Assembly (NCBI GenBank): GCA_020848735.1
Contig: JADLHO010000118.1
Coordinates: 1 to 64,000, forward strand
Length of the DNA: 64,000 nt
Direction: 5' to 3'
Source of the DNA: Planctomycetota bacterium
Lineage (GTDB): Bacteria; Planctomycetota; UBA1135; UBA2386
A program made the translations under genes and the position numbers. The notes below the pieces were generated by a model. The model saw only the letters and a list, made by a program, of their open reading frames with translations, searched no databases and was not told the DNA's origin. This document shows, in pieces, positions 1 to 10,930 of the stretch (its first letter is position 1; each line of letters starts with the position of its first letter).

Positions 1-455
1 CCGCTCAGGGGCCCGAGCACGAAGAAGACGACGAGGCAGCCGAGCGCGGAGCCGATGAGGTTGAAGCCGTAGCGCGCGTGCACGCTGCCGCTCGGATCCG
101 CGAGGATCGCCGCGACGGCCATGCCCGCGGAGACGTACGGCGCCGCGAGTGCGGCGAGCAGTCCCACCGTCCAGAAGTCGAGCGCGAACTCGAGGTGGTC
201 GGAGGCGTGCGCGAAGAAGACGTGCGCGACGACGAGCAGGAGCGCGGTCGCCAGCAGGTTGCGGGCGACGAGGGCGCGCGGGTCGCGGAGCTCCTTCTTG
301 AGCGAGAGCACCGAGCCGCCGGCCCCGAAGCCGAGCAGGACGACGCCGACGACGAGGAAGATCAGGCCGTTCTCGAGGGAGTAGGCGAAGATCTTCGTCT
401 CGAGGACCTCGAGCGCGAGCACGAGGCAGGAGAGCGCGAGCAGGACGAACGGCAT
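1..455 (-). CDS. Polytopic membrane protein, partial (C-terminus beyond window); resembles N-terminal membrane region of spermidine-synthase-like proteins
   Basis: Minus frame open from ATG at 455 to the window edge: MPFVLLALSCLVLALEVLETKIFAYSLENGLIFLVV...AVAAILADPSGSVHARYGFNLIGSALGCLVVFFVLGPLS. Absent from the ORF track because it is truncated. Hydrophobic segments are clear; the family call is tentative. Confidence 0.6.
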   Translation of the reverse strand, partial: MPFVLLALSCLVLALEVLETKIFAYSLENGLIFLVVGVVLLGFGAGGSVLSLKKELRDPRALVARNLLATALLLVVAHVFFAHASDHLEFALDFWTVGLLAALAAPYVSAGMAVAAILADPSGSVHARYGFNLIGSALGCLVVFFVLGPLS

Positions 456-661
456 CGACGGGTCGGGAACTTAGCGGGTCGTCCGATGGCTTCGCCCCGT
501 CATCGCGCGCTTCGCGAACTCGAGGGCATGACAGCGCTGGTCCCGCCACGCGGTGCGACGGAGTCCCGTCGCCCTTTTCGGCAGGCGAGCGCTTGCGACC
601 CGAGTCCCGGCTGGGTCTACTGCCCGCCCTCCGGAGCCGCCCTCGAGGCGGATCTGCGTCC

Positions 662-750
662 GGAGAGATGGCAGAGTGGCTGAATGCACCACCTTGCTAA
701 GGTGGCGTGGGGTTTACACCTCACCGGGGGTTCGAATCCCCCTCTCTCCG
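662..750 (+). tRNA. tRNA-Ser(GCU)
   Basis: Acceptor GGAGAGA/TCTCTCC, anticodon arm CCACC-TTGCTAA-GGTGG, long variable arm, T arm GGGGGTTCGAATCCCCC, discriminator G; no encoded CCA. Confidence 0.95.
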
Positions 751-794
751 TGGCGATCCTCGCCGCGCGTCCGGCTCGACCGGGCGCGCGGCGA

Positions 795-1265
795 GTGGCA
801 TCGCAGGGCGCTCCGTCGCGGCGGTTCTGCCGCGCGCTCCTCGCGCCGGCACTCCTCGCGATCGCGGCCTGCGCCGCCCCACGCTGGCAGGCCGCGGCGG
901 AACCCAGCTCGGCCGGGCTGATCGTCGATGGTGTGCTGCGCAGCGCGAGCCGGATCGACGAGCCGGTCCCCTACTACGGCGTCGTCGAGCTGAGCGCGGT
1001 CCCCCCGATCGGCGCGACGAGCAGCGACGGCCAGTCCCCGCTCGCCGCCACCCGTGGCCAGCTCGCGATCGAGCCGCCCGTGAGCCCCTGGCTCTTCCCC
1101 CTCGACTTCTTCGTCGAGATGGCCCGCTCGCCCTTCGTCACGGAGACGCCCGCGAGGATCGAGCTGGTGTGTCCTCCGCGCAGCGACGTCGCCGCGCCGG
1201 CCGCGCCCCCGCCGGGCCTCGAGTCGTTCCTGCTGCGCGCGCGGGCGGCGGCCGCGCGGCGCTGA
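795..1265 (+). CDS. Putative lipoprotein of unknown function
   Basis: ORF tail of 684..1265; start moved to GTG at 795 because the listed ATG lies in tRNA-Ser. Lipobox-like LLAIAACAAP. Confidence 0.5.
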   Translation: MASQGAPSRRFCRALLAPALLAIAACAAPRWQAAAEPSSAGLIVDGVLRSASRIDEPVPYYGVVELSAVPPIGATSSDGQSPLAATRGQLAIEPPVSPWLFPLDFFVEMARSPFVTETPARIELVCPPRSDVAAPAAPPPGLESFLLRARAAAARR

Positions 1266-1281
1266 GAGTCCGGCCGCAACC

Positions 1282-2700
1282 ATGACGCACGCCGCCCACG
1301 CCCGCCCCCTCGCCCTCGTCCTCGGACTCGGCCGCTTCGGCGGCGGACGCGAGGCGGCGCGCTTCCTCGCGCGGCACGGCTACGCCCTCCGCGTCGCCGA
1401 CAAGGCCCCGCCCGACTCCATCGCGGAGGCGATCGCCGCGCTCGAGGGACTCGAGGTCGACTGGCGTCTCGGACCGGAGAGCGAGGCGCTCCTCGACGGC
1501 GTCGCGCTGGTGGTCGTCAACCCCGCGATCCCGAACGAGCACGAGGTCCTCGTCGCCGCGCGACGCCGCGGCATCCCCTGCACGCAGGAGGTCGCGCTCT
1601 TCCTCGAGAGCTATCCGGGTCGCGTGGTGCTGGTCAGCGGCACCAACGGCAAGTCGTCGACGACGACGCTGCTCGCGCGCGCGTTGCGCTGCGCGTCGAT
1701 CGACACGCTCGTCGGGGGCAACCTCGGCAACAGCCTGCTCGCCGACGAGGCGCAGTGGCGCACGGACCAGTGCGCGGTGCTCGAGATCTCCTCGTTCCAG
1801 CTCGAACGCCTCGACCCCGCGCGCCACCGCGTGTGCGGCGCGGTCATGACGCCGGTCACGCGCGACCATCTCGATCGCCACGGTTCGCTCGAGGCGTACC
1901 GCGCGGCGAAGGCCGTCGCCGCGCGCCTCGCGTCGGAGTTCTGGGTGTACGGCGCCGGCGATGCGGTCGCCGCGGGCTTCGCGACGAACGCGAAGACGAC
2001 GCTGCGCCATCGGCACGGCCCGGCCCAGGCCGGCGATGCCGCGTTCCTCGGCGACGGCTGGCTCGTCCTCGGCACGGGCGACGACCCGGGCCCGCTCTGC
2101 CACGTCGATGCGCTGCGACTGCTCGGCGAGTTCCACTGGGACAACGCGATGGGCGCCGCGCTCGCCGCGCAGGCGCTGGGGGCGAAGCGCCACGCCATCG
2201 GCCTCGGCCTCGCGATCCAGGCGCCCCTGCCCTACCGCCTCCAGTTCGCCGGCCTGCGCGGGAAGGTCCGCGTCTACGACAACGCGGTGTCGACGGCCAT
2301 CGAGTCCACCGAGTCCGCACTCGACAGCCTCGCCGGCCCCGTCCACTGGGTCGGCGGCGGCAAGAGCAAGGAAGGCGACGCCGGCTACGCCCGCTGCGCG
2401 GAGGCCCTGGCCACGCGCGTCGCGAGCGCCGCGCTCTTCGGCGCCGCAGCCGCGCGCCTGGGCGAGGAGCTGGCTGCTCGCCGGGTCACGGTGAGCACCC
2501 ACGATCAGCTCGAGGCCGCCCTCGACGCCGCGCTGGCGCGCGCCCGTCCCGGCGAGGCCCTGCTCTTCAGTCCGGCCTTCGCCTCGTTCGACCAGTTCCC
2601 CAACTTCCGCGCGCGCGCCCAGCGCTTCCGCGCGTGGCTCGATGCCGGCGCGGCGAAGGCGCGGGCGGGCACCGCGCTGCCGCGCGCGCAGGAAATCTGA
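1282..2700 (+). CDS. murD: UDP-N-acetylmuramoylalanine--D-glutamate ligase
   Basis: Mur ligase motifs GTNGKSSTTTL, GGNLGNSL, LEISSFQLE, VTRDHLDRHGSLEAY, GGGKSKEGD. Confidence 0.85.
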   Translation: MTHAAHARPLALVLGLGRFGGGREAARFLARHGYALRVADKAPPDSIAEAIAALEGLEVDWRLGPESEALLDGVALVVVNPAIPNEHEVLVAARRRGIPCTQEVALFLESYPGRVVLVSGTNGKSSTTTLLARALRCASIDTLVGGNLGNSLLADEAQWRTDQCAVLEISSFQLERLDPARHRVCGAVMTPVTRDHLDRHGSLEAYRAAKAVAARLASEFWVYGAGDAVAAGFATNAKTTLRHRHGPAQAGDAAFLGDGWLVLGTGDDPGPLCHVDALRLLGEFHWDNAMGAALAAQALGAKRHAIGLGLAIQAPLPYRLQFAGLRGKVRVYDNAVSTAIESTESALDSLAGPVHWVGGGKSKEGDAGYARCAEALATRVASAALFGAAAARLGEELAARRVTVSTHDQLEAALDAALARARPGEALLFSPAFASFDQFPNFRARAQRFRAWLDAGAAKARAGTALPRAQEI

Positions 2701-2777
2701 AGGGCCGCGAATCCCACGGCGCTGCCCGGGACTCCCTGCCGTGGCGAACCGCACCGGTTCGCGACGGAGTCCACCCG

Positions 2778-2975
2778 ATGAAGCTGCTGGCCACCAACGA
2801 AGGCACCCTCGATCGCGCGCTGCGCGTCGCACTCGGTCTCGGCATCCTCTCCCTCGCGTTCGTCGGGCCGCAGAGCCCCTGGGCCTGGCTCGGCCTCGTC
2901 CCGCTGCTCACGGGCCTGCTCGGCTCGTGTCCGCTCTACACCTTGCTCGGCGTGCGCACCTGCAGGATCGGTTGA
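2778..2975 (+). CDS. DUF2892 / YgaP-type inner membrane protein
   Basis: MKLLATNEGTLDRALRVALGLGILSLAF...LVPLLTGLLGSCPLYTLLGVRTC; typical DUF2892 pattern. Confidence 0.85.
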   Translation: MKLLATNEGTLDRALRVALGLGILSLAFVGPQSPWAWLGLVPLLTGLLGSCPLYTLLGVRTCRIG

Positions 2976-3583
2976 CACCCGCTGACGGACGAGGGCCGCC
3001 GACGAGCGCTGCCGACGACCGCGAAGTCCTGGGCCGCGCCGCACGCGGCGACGCGACGGCGTTCGAGGACTTCGTGCAGCGCCACGAGGCCGCGCTCTGG
3101 CGCTACGCACGCGCGTTGTGCACCGACGACGCGCGCGCGGAGGACGCGCTGCAGGAGACCTTCGTGCAGGCCTGGCGTTCGGCCGCGAGCTTCCGCGGCG
3201 AGGGTTCGGCCCGCGCCTGGATCTTCACCATCGCCCGCAATCACGTGCGACGCAACGCGCGCCGCGCGCGTCACGAGCACGAAGCGCGCCACACCCCGCC
3301 CGATGCGACGCTCGAGGAACTCGCCACGGCCGCCGGCTTTGCCGCACCCGCCGATCTCGGCTTCGCACAGCGGCTCGACGACCGCGACGAGGTCCTGGCC
3401 GCCCTCGCCCGCCTCGACGCCGCGGACCGCGAGCTCGTCGTCCTGCGCGACCTCGAAGGCCACGACAACGAGACTGTGGCCGCGCTGCTCGGCCTCGGCC
3501 TGGCCGCGACGAAGAGCCGTGTGCACCGCGCACGTCTGCGACTTCTCGCCGAACTGAGACGGAGCCGTGAAGGACATGCGTGA
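2972..3583 (+). CDS. RNA polymerase sigma factor, ECF-type sigma-70
   Basis: Sigma-70 r2 (FEDFVQRHEAALWRYARALCTDDARAEDALQETFVQAWRSAASFRGEGSARAWIFTIARNHVRR) and r4 (LARLDAADRELVVLRDLEGHDNETVAALLGLGLAATKSRVHRARLRL). Proposed TTG start overlaps the previous stop (TTGA). Confidence 0.88.
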   Translation: MTPADGRGPPTSAADDREVLGRAARGDATAFEDFVQRHEAALWRYARALCTDDARAEDALQETFVQAWRSAASFRGEGSARAWIFTIARNHVRRNARRARHEHEARHTPPDATLEELATAAGFAAPADLGFAQRLDDRDEVLAALARLDAADRELVVLRDLEGHDNETVAALLGLGLAATKSRVHRARLRLLAELRRSREGHA

Positions 3584-3839
3584 GATCGCCGGTCTGCGTT
3601 GCGACGAGGTGCTGGAACTCCTGCCCGGCGCCCTCGACGGCGAGCTCGACACCGCGACCGCAGCCCGCGTGCGCGCGCACGTCGCGGCCTGCGATCAGTG
3701 CGAGCGCTTCGGCGCGCGGTACGCCGCGCTCGTGCAGACGCTGCGCACGCGGCACGCGCCCGCGAGCGCACCGGACCAGGCGCTGCGCGCGCGGCTTCGC
3801 GCACGGCTCGCGGCGGAGCGGCCAGGGCCCGATGCGTGA
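3567..3839 (+). CDS. Zinc-finger (zf-HC2-like) anti-sigma factor
   Basis: LRCDEVLELLPGALDGELDTATAARVRAHVAACDQCERF (H-x3-C-x2-C) overlapping the 3' end of the sigma gene. Confidence 0.8.
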   Translation: MKDMREIAGLRCDEVLELLPGALDGELDTATAARVRAHVAACDQCERFGARYAALVQTLRTRHAPASAPDQALRARLRARLAAERPGPDA

Positions 3840-3946
3840 GATCCGGATTCCGCACGCGCGCGTGCGGCCGACGGACGGCGGACCCGCGAAACACGCGCGG
3901 CACTTCGCTTGTTGAGCCGCGTGCTCCGCTCATCCCGAGGTCCATC

Positions 3947-6283
3947 GTGAGTCATCGCGCGTCACCCGTGTCGGCCGCACTCCACCGTCGTCGGGCGCGG
4001 CGTTCCCGCGCCTCCGTCCCCGCGCGCGCGGCGTGGCCGTTCGCACTGCTCGGTGCGCTGCTCCTGTGCCCGGCGATCCCCGGCCAGGTGGCCTGGCAGT
4101 CCCTCCAGCGTCCCGGTCCCGCCGCGCGTTCGCAGCACGCGATGGCCTACGACCTCGTGCGCGACCGCATCGTGCTCTTCGGCGGCAGCGACACGACGGG
4201 TTGGATCCTCGACGAGACCTTCGAGTGGGACGGGAGCGGCTGGGATCGCCGCAGCCCCACGACGCGGCCTTCGGCGCGCCGCGACGCCGCGCTCGCCTTC
4301 GACCTCCTGCGCGGCACGGTGCTGCTCTTCGGCGGAGAGGATCGCTCCGGCAACGATCTCGCGGACACCTGGGAGTGGAACGGCGTAAACTGGACCCGCC
4401 TCGCGCCGGCCGTGAGTCCACCGGGTCGTCGTTCCCATGCCCTCGCGTTCGACTTCGCGAGCGGCCGCATCCTGCTCTTCGGCGGGGAGCGTGCGGGCGT
4501 CGCGCTCGGCGACACCTGGGAGTGGAACGGCAGCGATTGGACGCAGCGCGCGGTCGGTGCGCCGGCGCCGGCCGCCCGCGGCCGACATGCGCTCGCCACG
4601 GATCCCGTGGCCGGTGGTGTCCTGCTCTTCGGTGGACTGGACGCGATCGGTGCCCGCGGCGACACGTGGCGCTGGAACGGCAACGCGTGGTCGGCCGTGG
4701 GGAGCGGCGGGCCGACCGGCCGCTTCCAACACGCGATGTGCGCGGACTTCGGGCGCGGCCGCGTCGTGCTCTTCGGCGGCACCACCGGGAACTGGGTGCC
4801 CCTCGCGGAGACCTGGACCTGGGACGGCAACGCCTGGACCCTCGCCGCGACGAACAGCAATGCCGCCGCCTACTCGCTCGCGATGGCGTACGACTTCGTG
4901 CGCGGCACCTCGCTCGCGTTCGGCGGGAGCACCTTCTTCCAGATCCTCGGGGAGACCTGGACCTTCGACGGCAGCCAATGGCTGCAGCCCTCGTCGGCGG
5001 CCTCGCCCTCGCCGCGCGCGTACACCGCGCACGCCTTCGACTCGAACCGCCAGCGCTTCGTCGTCTTCGGCGGTGACGACGGCAACCTGCTGGGTGACAC
5101 CTGGGAGTGGGACGGCACCCTCTGGCGTCGCGTCCTTCCGACGCAGCCACCGGGCGTCCGCTGGGGCGCGGCGATGAGCTTCGACCCCTCGCGCGGGCGC
5201 TGCGTGCTCTTCGGTGGCAACAGCAGCTTCGGCCAGTGGTACGGCGACACCTGGGAGTGGGATGGCACGGCCTGGTCGCTGCGCGCGACGAGCGGCCCGC
5301 CCGCGCGCTACGCGCACGCGCTCGTCCACGATCGCGGCCGCGCGCGCACGGTGCTCTTCGGTGGTCACGTCGCCGCGGGGATGGCGAGCGACACCTGGGA
5401 GTGGGACGGCAACGTCTGGCGCCAGGTCCTCACGCCGCAGGCGCCGTCGGGTCGCATCGACACCGCGCTCGCGTACGACGAACTCCGCGGGCGCGTCGTG
5501 CTCTTCGGCGGCCTCGACACGAACGGCTTCCTCGCCGACACCTGGGAGTACGACGGGACGAACTGGATCCAGCGCACTCCCGGCAGCTCGCCGCCCGTTC
5601 GCTACCAGCACGCGATGACGTACGACGCGGCGCGCGGCGTGTGCGTGCTCCACGCGGGCCTGGGCGACAGCGGCGTGCGCAACGACGTCTGGGAGTACGA
5701 CGGCACGACCTGGTCGCAGCGCAGCGCGGCTCCCGCACCCTCGGGCCGCCACCAGCACGCGCTCGGCTACGACGCCCGCAGCGCGCGCGTGGTCCTCTTC
5801 GGCGGACTCGACGCCACGAACGCGTTCGTCTCCGACACCTGGCTCTACGGTCCGACCCGGCCGGCGCGGGTCACGGCCTTCGCGAGCGGTTGTCCCGGCG
5901 CGGCCGGGGTCCCCAGCCTCGCGGTCGTGCAAGGTGGACTGCCCTGGCTCGGTTCGACCCTGACGCTGCAGCTCGACGCGATCGGCACGGCGCAGCCCGC
6001 GCTGCTGATCCTCGGGCTCTCGCGCACGCTCTGGGGCAGCACGCCGCTGCCCCGGGAGCTCGGCGCATTCGGCATGCCCGGCTGCCACCTCGCGGTCTCG
6101 ATCGACGCGAGCGTCGCCCTCGGCGGCACGTCGAATGCGCGGCGCTTCAGCCTGGGCGTCCCGGCGCAGACGGCGTTGCTCGGCGCCGCCCTGCACGCGC
6201 AGGGACTCGTCGTGGCTCCGGGCGCCAATGCGCTCGGCCTCGCGCTCAGCAATGCGGTCGAAGCGGAGCTCGGATCGCGCTGA
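3947..6283 (+). CDS. Secreted kelch-repeat protein with C-terminal beta-rich domain
   Basis: GTG start VSHRASPVS plus signal-like segment. About 12 repeats of the form (R)xVLFGGxxxxxxxxDTWEWDGxxW. Ends with a GC-type tail also seen in 39400..40509. Confidence 0.85.
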   Translation: MSHRASPVSAALHRRRARRSRASVPARAAWPFALLGALLLCPAIPGQVAWQSLQRPGPAARSQHAMAYDLVRDRIVLFGGSDTTGWILDETFEWDGSGWDRRSPTTRPSARRDAALAFDLLRGTVLLFGGEDRSGNDLADTWEWNGVNWTRLAPAVSPPGRRSHALAFDFASGRILLFGGERAGVALGDTWEWNGSDWTQRAVGAPAPAARGRHALATDPVAGGVLLFGGLDAIGARGDTWRWNGNAWSAVGSGGPTGRFQHAMCADFGRGRVVLFGGTTGNWVPLAETWTWDGNAWTLAATNSNAAAYSLAMAYDFVRGTSLAFGGSTFFQILGETWTFDGSQWLQPSSAASPSPRAYTAHAFDSNRQRFVVFGGDDGNLLGDTWEWDGTLWRRVLPTQPPGVRWGAAMSFDPSRGRCVLFGGNSSFGQWYGDTWEWDGTAWSLRATSGPPARYAHALVHDRGRARTVLFGGHVAAGMASDTWEWDGNVWRQVLTPQAPSGRIDTALAYDELRGRVVLFGGLDTNGFLADTWEYDGTNWIQRTPGSSPPVRYQHAMTYDAARGVCVLHAGLGDSGVRNDVWEYDGTTWSQRSAAPAPSGRHQHALGYDARSARVVLFGGLDATNAFVSDTWLYGPTRPARVTAFASGCPGAAGVPSLAVVQGGLPWLGSTLTLQLDAIGTAQPALLILGLSRTLWGSTPLPRELGAFGMPGCHLAVSIDASVALGGTSNARRFSLGVPAQTALLGAALHAQGLVVAPGANALGLALSNAVEAELGSR

Positions 6284-6313
6284 TCGGGCGCGGCGTCTAC
6301 GGCGCGGCGGCGC

Positions 6314-7246
6314 TCACTTCCCCACGGCCCACTGCTCGACGAAGCAGCTCACGTCGTAGCTCGTCATCCGATCGCCGCTGGCCTGCACACGGCGCAGCGC
6401 GTAGAGGCCCACGCCGGCGGCATCGAGGCGCAGGACGGTCGACTTGAGGTCCTGCGTGAGGACTTCGACCGTCGCCGTCGTCGCCAGGCCCTCGGTCTTG
6501 CCCTCGAGCAGAGTGGCCTTGGCCCAGTCGACGAAACCCGCAGCGCCGGCCTCGCCGACGCCGAGCGCGAGGTCGCCCACGCGCATGGTGATCTGCTCGC
6601 TGACCTTGCCCCGTCCGGTACCGACGCCGCTCGCCACCCCCTCGAACGCGACCGTGATCGGCGCGACCCGCGCGACGCGTGTGCAGTCGACGCCGGGGAT
6701 CGTGACGCGGAAGTTCGCCACGCCCGCGCGCTTCTGCCTGGCCACGCTCCCCGCGATCGAGTCGCCGGCCGTGCCGCTCGTCACGCGCTCCGGCTGGAAG
6801 CTCAGCGTGACGTCGAGCAGGTCCTTGCTCGACGCGTCGAGCGCGGGGAACTCGATCTTGACCAACTGCGCGCGTTGCGCGACCAGCCGATGCGCGACCT
6901 TCTGGTTGAGGTCGAGCTGGGCGATCGACACATCGAGGCGCGGTGGCTTGCCGGCGAGCGCATCGCGGATCCAGGGCAGGAAGTCCTCGAAGTCGCCGGT
7001 GACGACCAGGGGCTCGAAGCGCACCGCCCCGACCCGCTTCTTCGCCACGGCCTGCGGGCCGGTCGGCTGCACGATCACCTCGGCCACGGCGTCGCCGCCG
7101 CTCGCGCGGCGGAGCATGAAGACCTTGCCGCCGGCCTCGAGGGCGACGGCGCTCGGTGCGCCGATGCCGCCCTTCTGCGCCGCGATCGGCGTGACGGCGA
7201 GCGAGAGGGCGGCGAGGACGGCGACGACACGGTTCGCGATGGACAT
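6314..7246 (-). CDS. Secreted protein with T4 gp19-like (phage tail tube fold) sequence, possibly two tandem domains
   Basis: Signal peptide MSIANRVVAVLAALSLAVTPIAAQ. Then SGGDAVAEVIVQPTGPQAVAKKRVGAVRFEPLVVTG...FLPWIRDALAG...AQLVKIEFPALDASSKDLLDVTLSFQPE, resembling Pfam PF06841. A second segment begins NFRVTIPGVDCTRVARVAPITV. Confidence 0.7.
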   Translation of the reverse strand: MSIANRVVAVLAALSLAVTPIAAQKGGIGAPSAVALEAGGKVFMLRRASGGDAVAEVIVQPTGPQAVAKKRVGAVRFEPLVVTGDFEDFLPWIRDALAGKPPRLDVSIAQLDLNQKVAHRLVAQRAQLVKIEFPALDASSKDLLDVTLSFQPERVTSGTAGDSIAGSVARQKRAGVANFRVTIPGVDCTRVARVAPITVAFEGVASGVGTGRGKVSEQITMRVGDLALGVGEAGAAGFVDWAKATLLEGKTEGLATTATVEVLTQDLKSTVLRLDAAGVGLYALRRVQASGDRMTSYDVSCFVEQWAVGK

Positions 7247-7309
7247 GGCTCTCCTGGGCTCTTGGGCCCGGATGGCGCTCATCGGCACGGCGGCGCGCCC
7301 GACTCCAGC

Positions 7310-10090
<2,781 letters not shown>

Positions 10091-10266
10091 GGCCAGACCT
10101 CGTCGCTTCGGTTGCTCGTCGTCGCCCCGCCCGGTCACCGTCGTCTCCGCGCGCCGCGCGGCGATCGGGTGAGTGCCCGAGCCGCTCCTTCTTCGACCGT
10201 CCGCGCGGGAACTTGAGCCGCTTGGACTCCCGCATCCCGTCCGCGCGGGAAGCTCCGCTGCCAACG

Positions 10267-10920
10267 TCATCGCACCTGCGCCTGGCGCCAGTGCGTGGGG
10301 ATGTGGCAGCGGTCGCAGCGGTCGACCCAGCCGAGGCCGAGGTGCGGCGGATTCGCCGTGCGCTGCAGGTCGTCGAAGTGACAGGTGACGCACGCCGAGT
10401 CCGTCGGCACGAAGCGCCCCGCGAAGGACCCGGGGTGACAGCGGTTGCAGCTCGTGATCGCGTGCGCACCGGTCAGGGGGAAGCGACCGTGGGCGTGCGC
10501 GGCGACGAGGTCCTTCGGCCGCCACGTCGTCTCGCCGTGGCAGTCGTCGCAGGCGACGCCGAGGGTGCCCGCATGGACGTCCTCGTGACAGCCGACGCAA
10601 CCCCGGCTGCGGAACACCGCGACGGGCCCACGGTCGTTGTGACAGAGCAGGCAGCGCGCCGTGGCATGCGCGCCCGCGAGCGGCACGCCCGTCTGCGCGG
10701 CGTGGTCGAACGCGAAGTCGGCGACCAGCGTGTTCCAGTCGTCGCCGGCATGGCAGAGCCGGCAATCGGCGGGGAAGGTGTCGTGGGGCAGCACGGGGCC
10801 GAGTCCCGACCACCAGCGATAGCGCGCGACGGCATCGGGATCCTGCACGGCGCAGGAGCCGATGACCGCGAGCGTCATCGCGGAGAGGAGGAACAGGAGG
10901 GCACGGAGCGGAGTGCGCAT
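10267..10920 (-). CDS. Heptaheme c-type cytochrome, 7 CXXCH motifs
   Basis: CRLCH, CLLCH, CVGCH, CDDCH, CNRCH, CVTCH, CDRCH; N-terminal hydrophobic segment ending IGSC. Confidence 0.9.
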   Translation of the reverse strand: MRTPLRALLFLLSAMTLAVIGSCAVQDPDAVARYRWWSGLGPVLPHDTFPADCRLCHAGDDWNTLVADFAFDHAAQTGVPLAGAHATARCLLCHNDRGPVAVFRSRGCVGCHEDVHAGTLGVACDDCHGETTWRPKDLVAAHAHGRFPLTGAHAITSCNRCHPGSFAGRFVPTDSACVTCHFDDLQRTANPPHLGLGWVDRCDRCHIPTHWRQAQVR

Positions 10921-10930
10921 GGAGGGTCCC

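Noticed and set aside
684-794. Listed ORF start at 684
   Set aside because: Start codon lies inside tRNA-Ser; moved to a downstream GTG.
4100-5860. Periodic DNA similarity as CRISPR or satellite array
   Set aside because: Period and variation match protein-level kelch units with codon-level divergence; no short identical repeats with unique spacers.
3962-6196. 744-aa minus-strand ORF with repeated units
   Set aside because: Antisense of the kelch repeats; periodicity is inherited from the sense gene.
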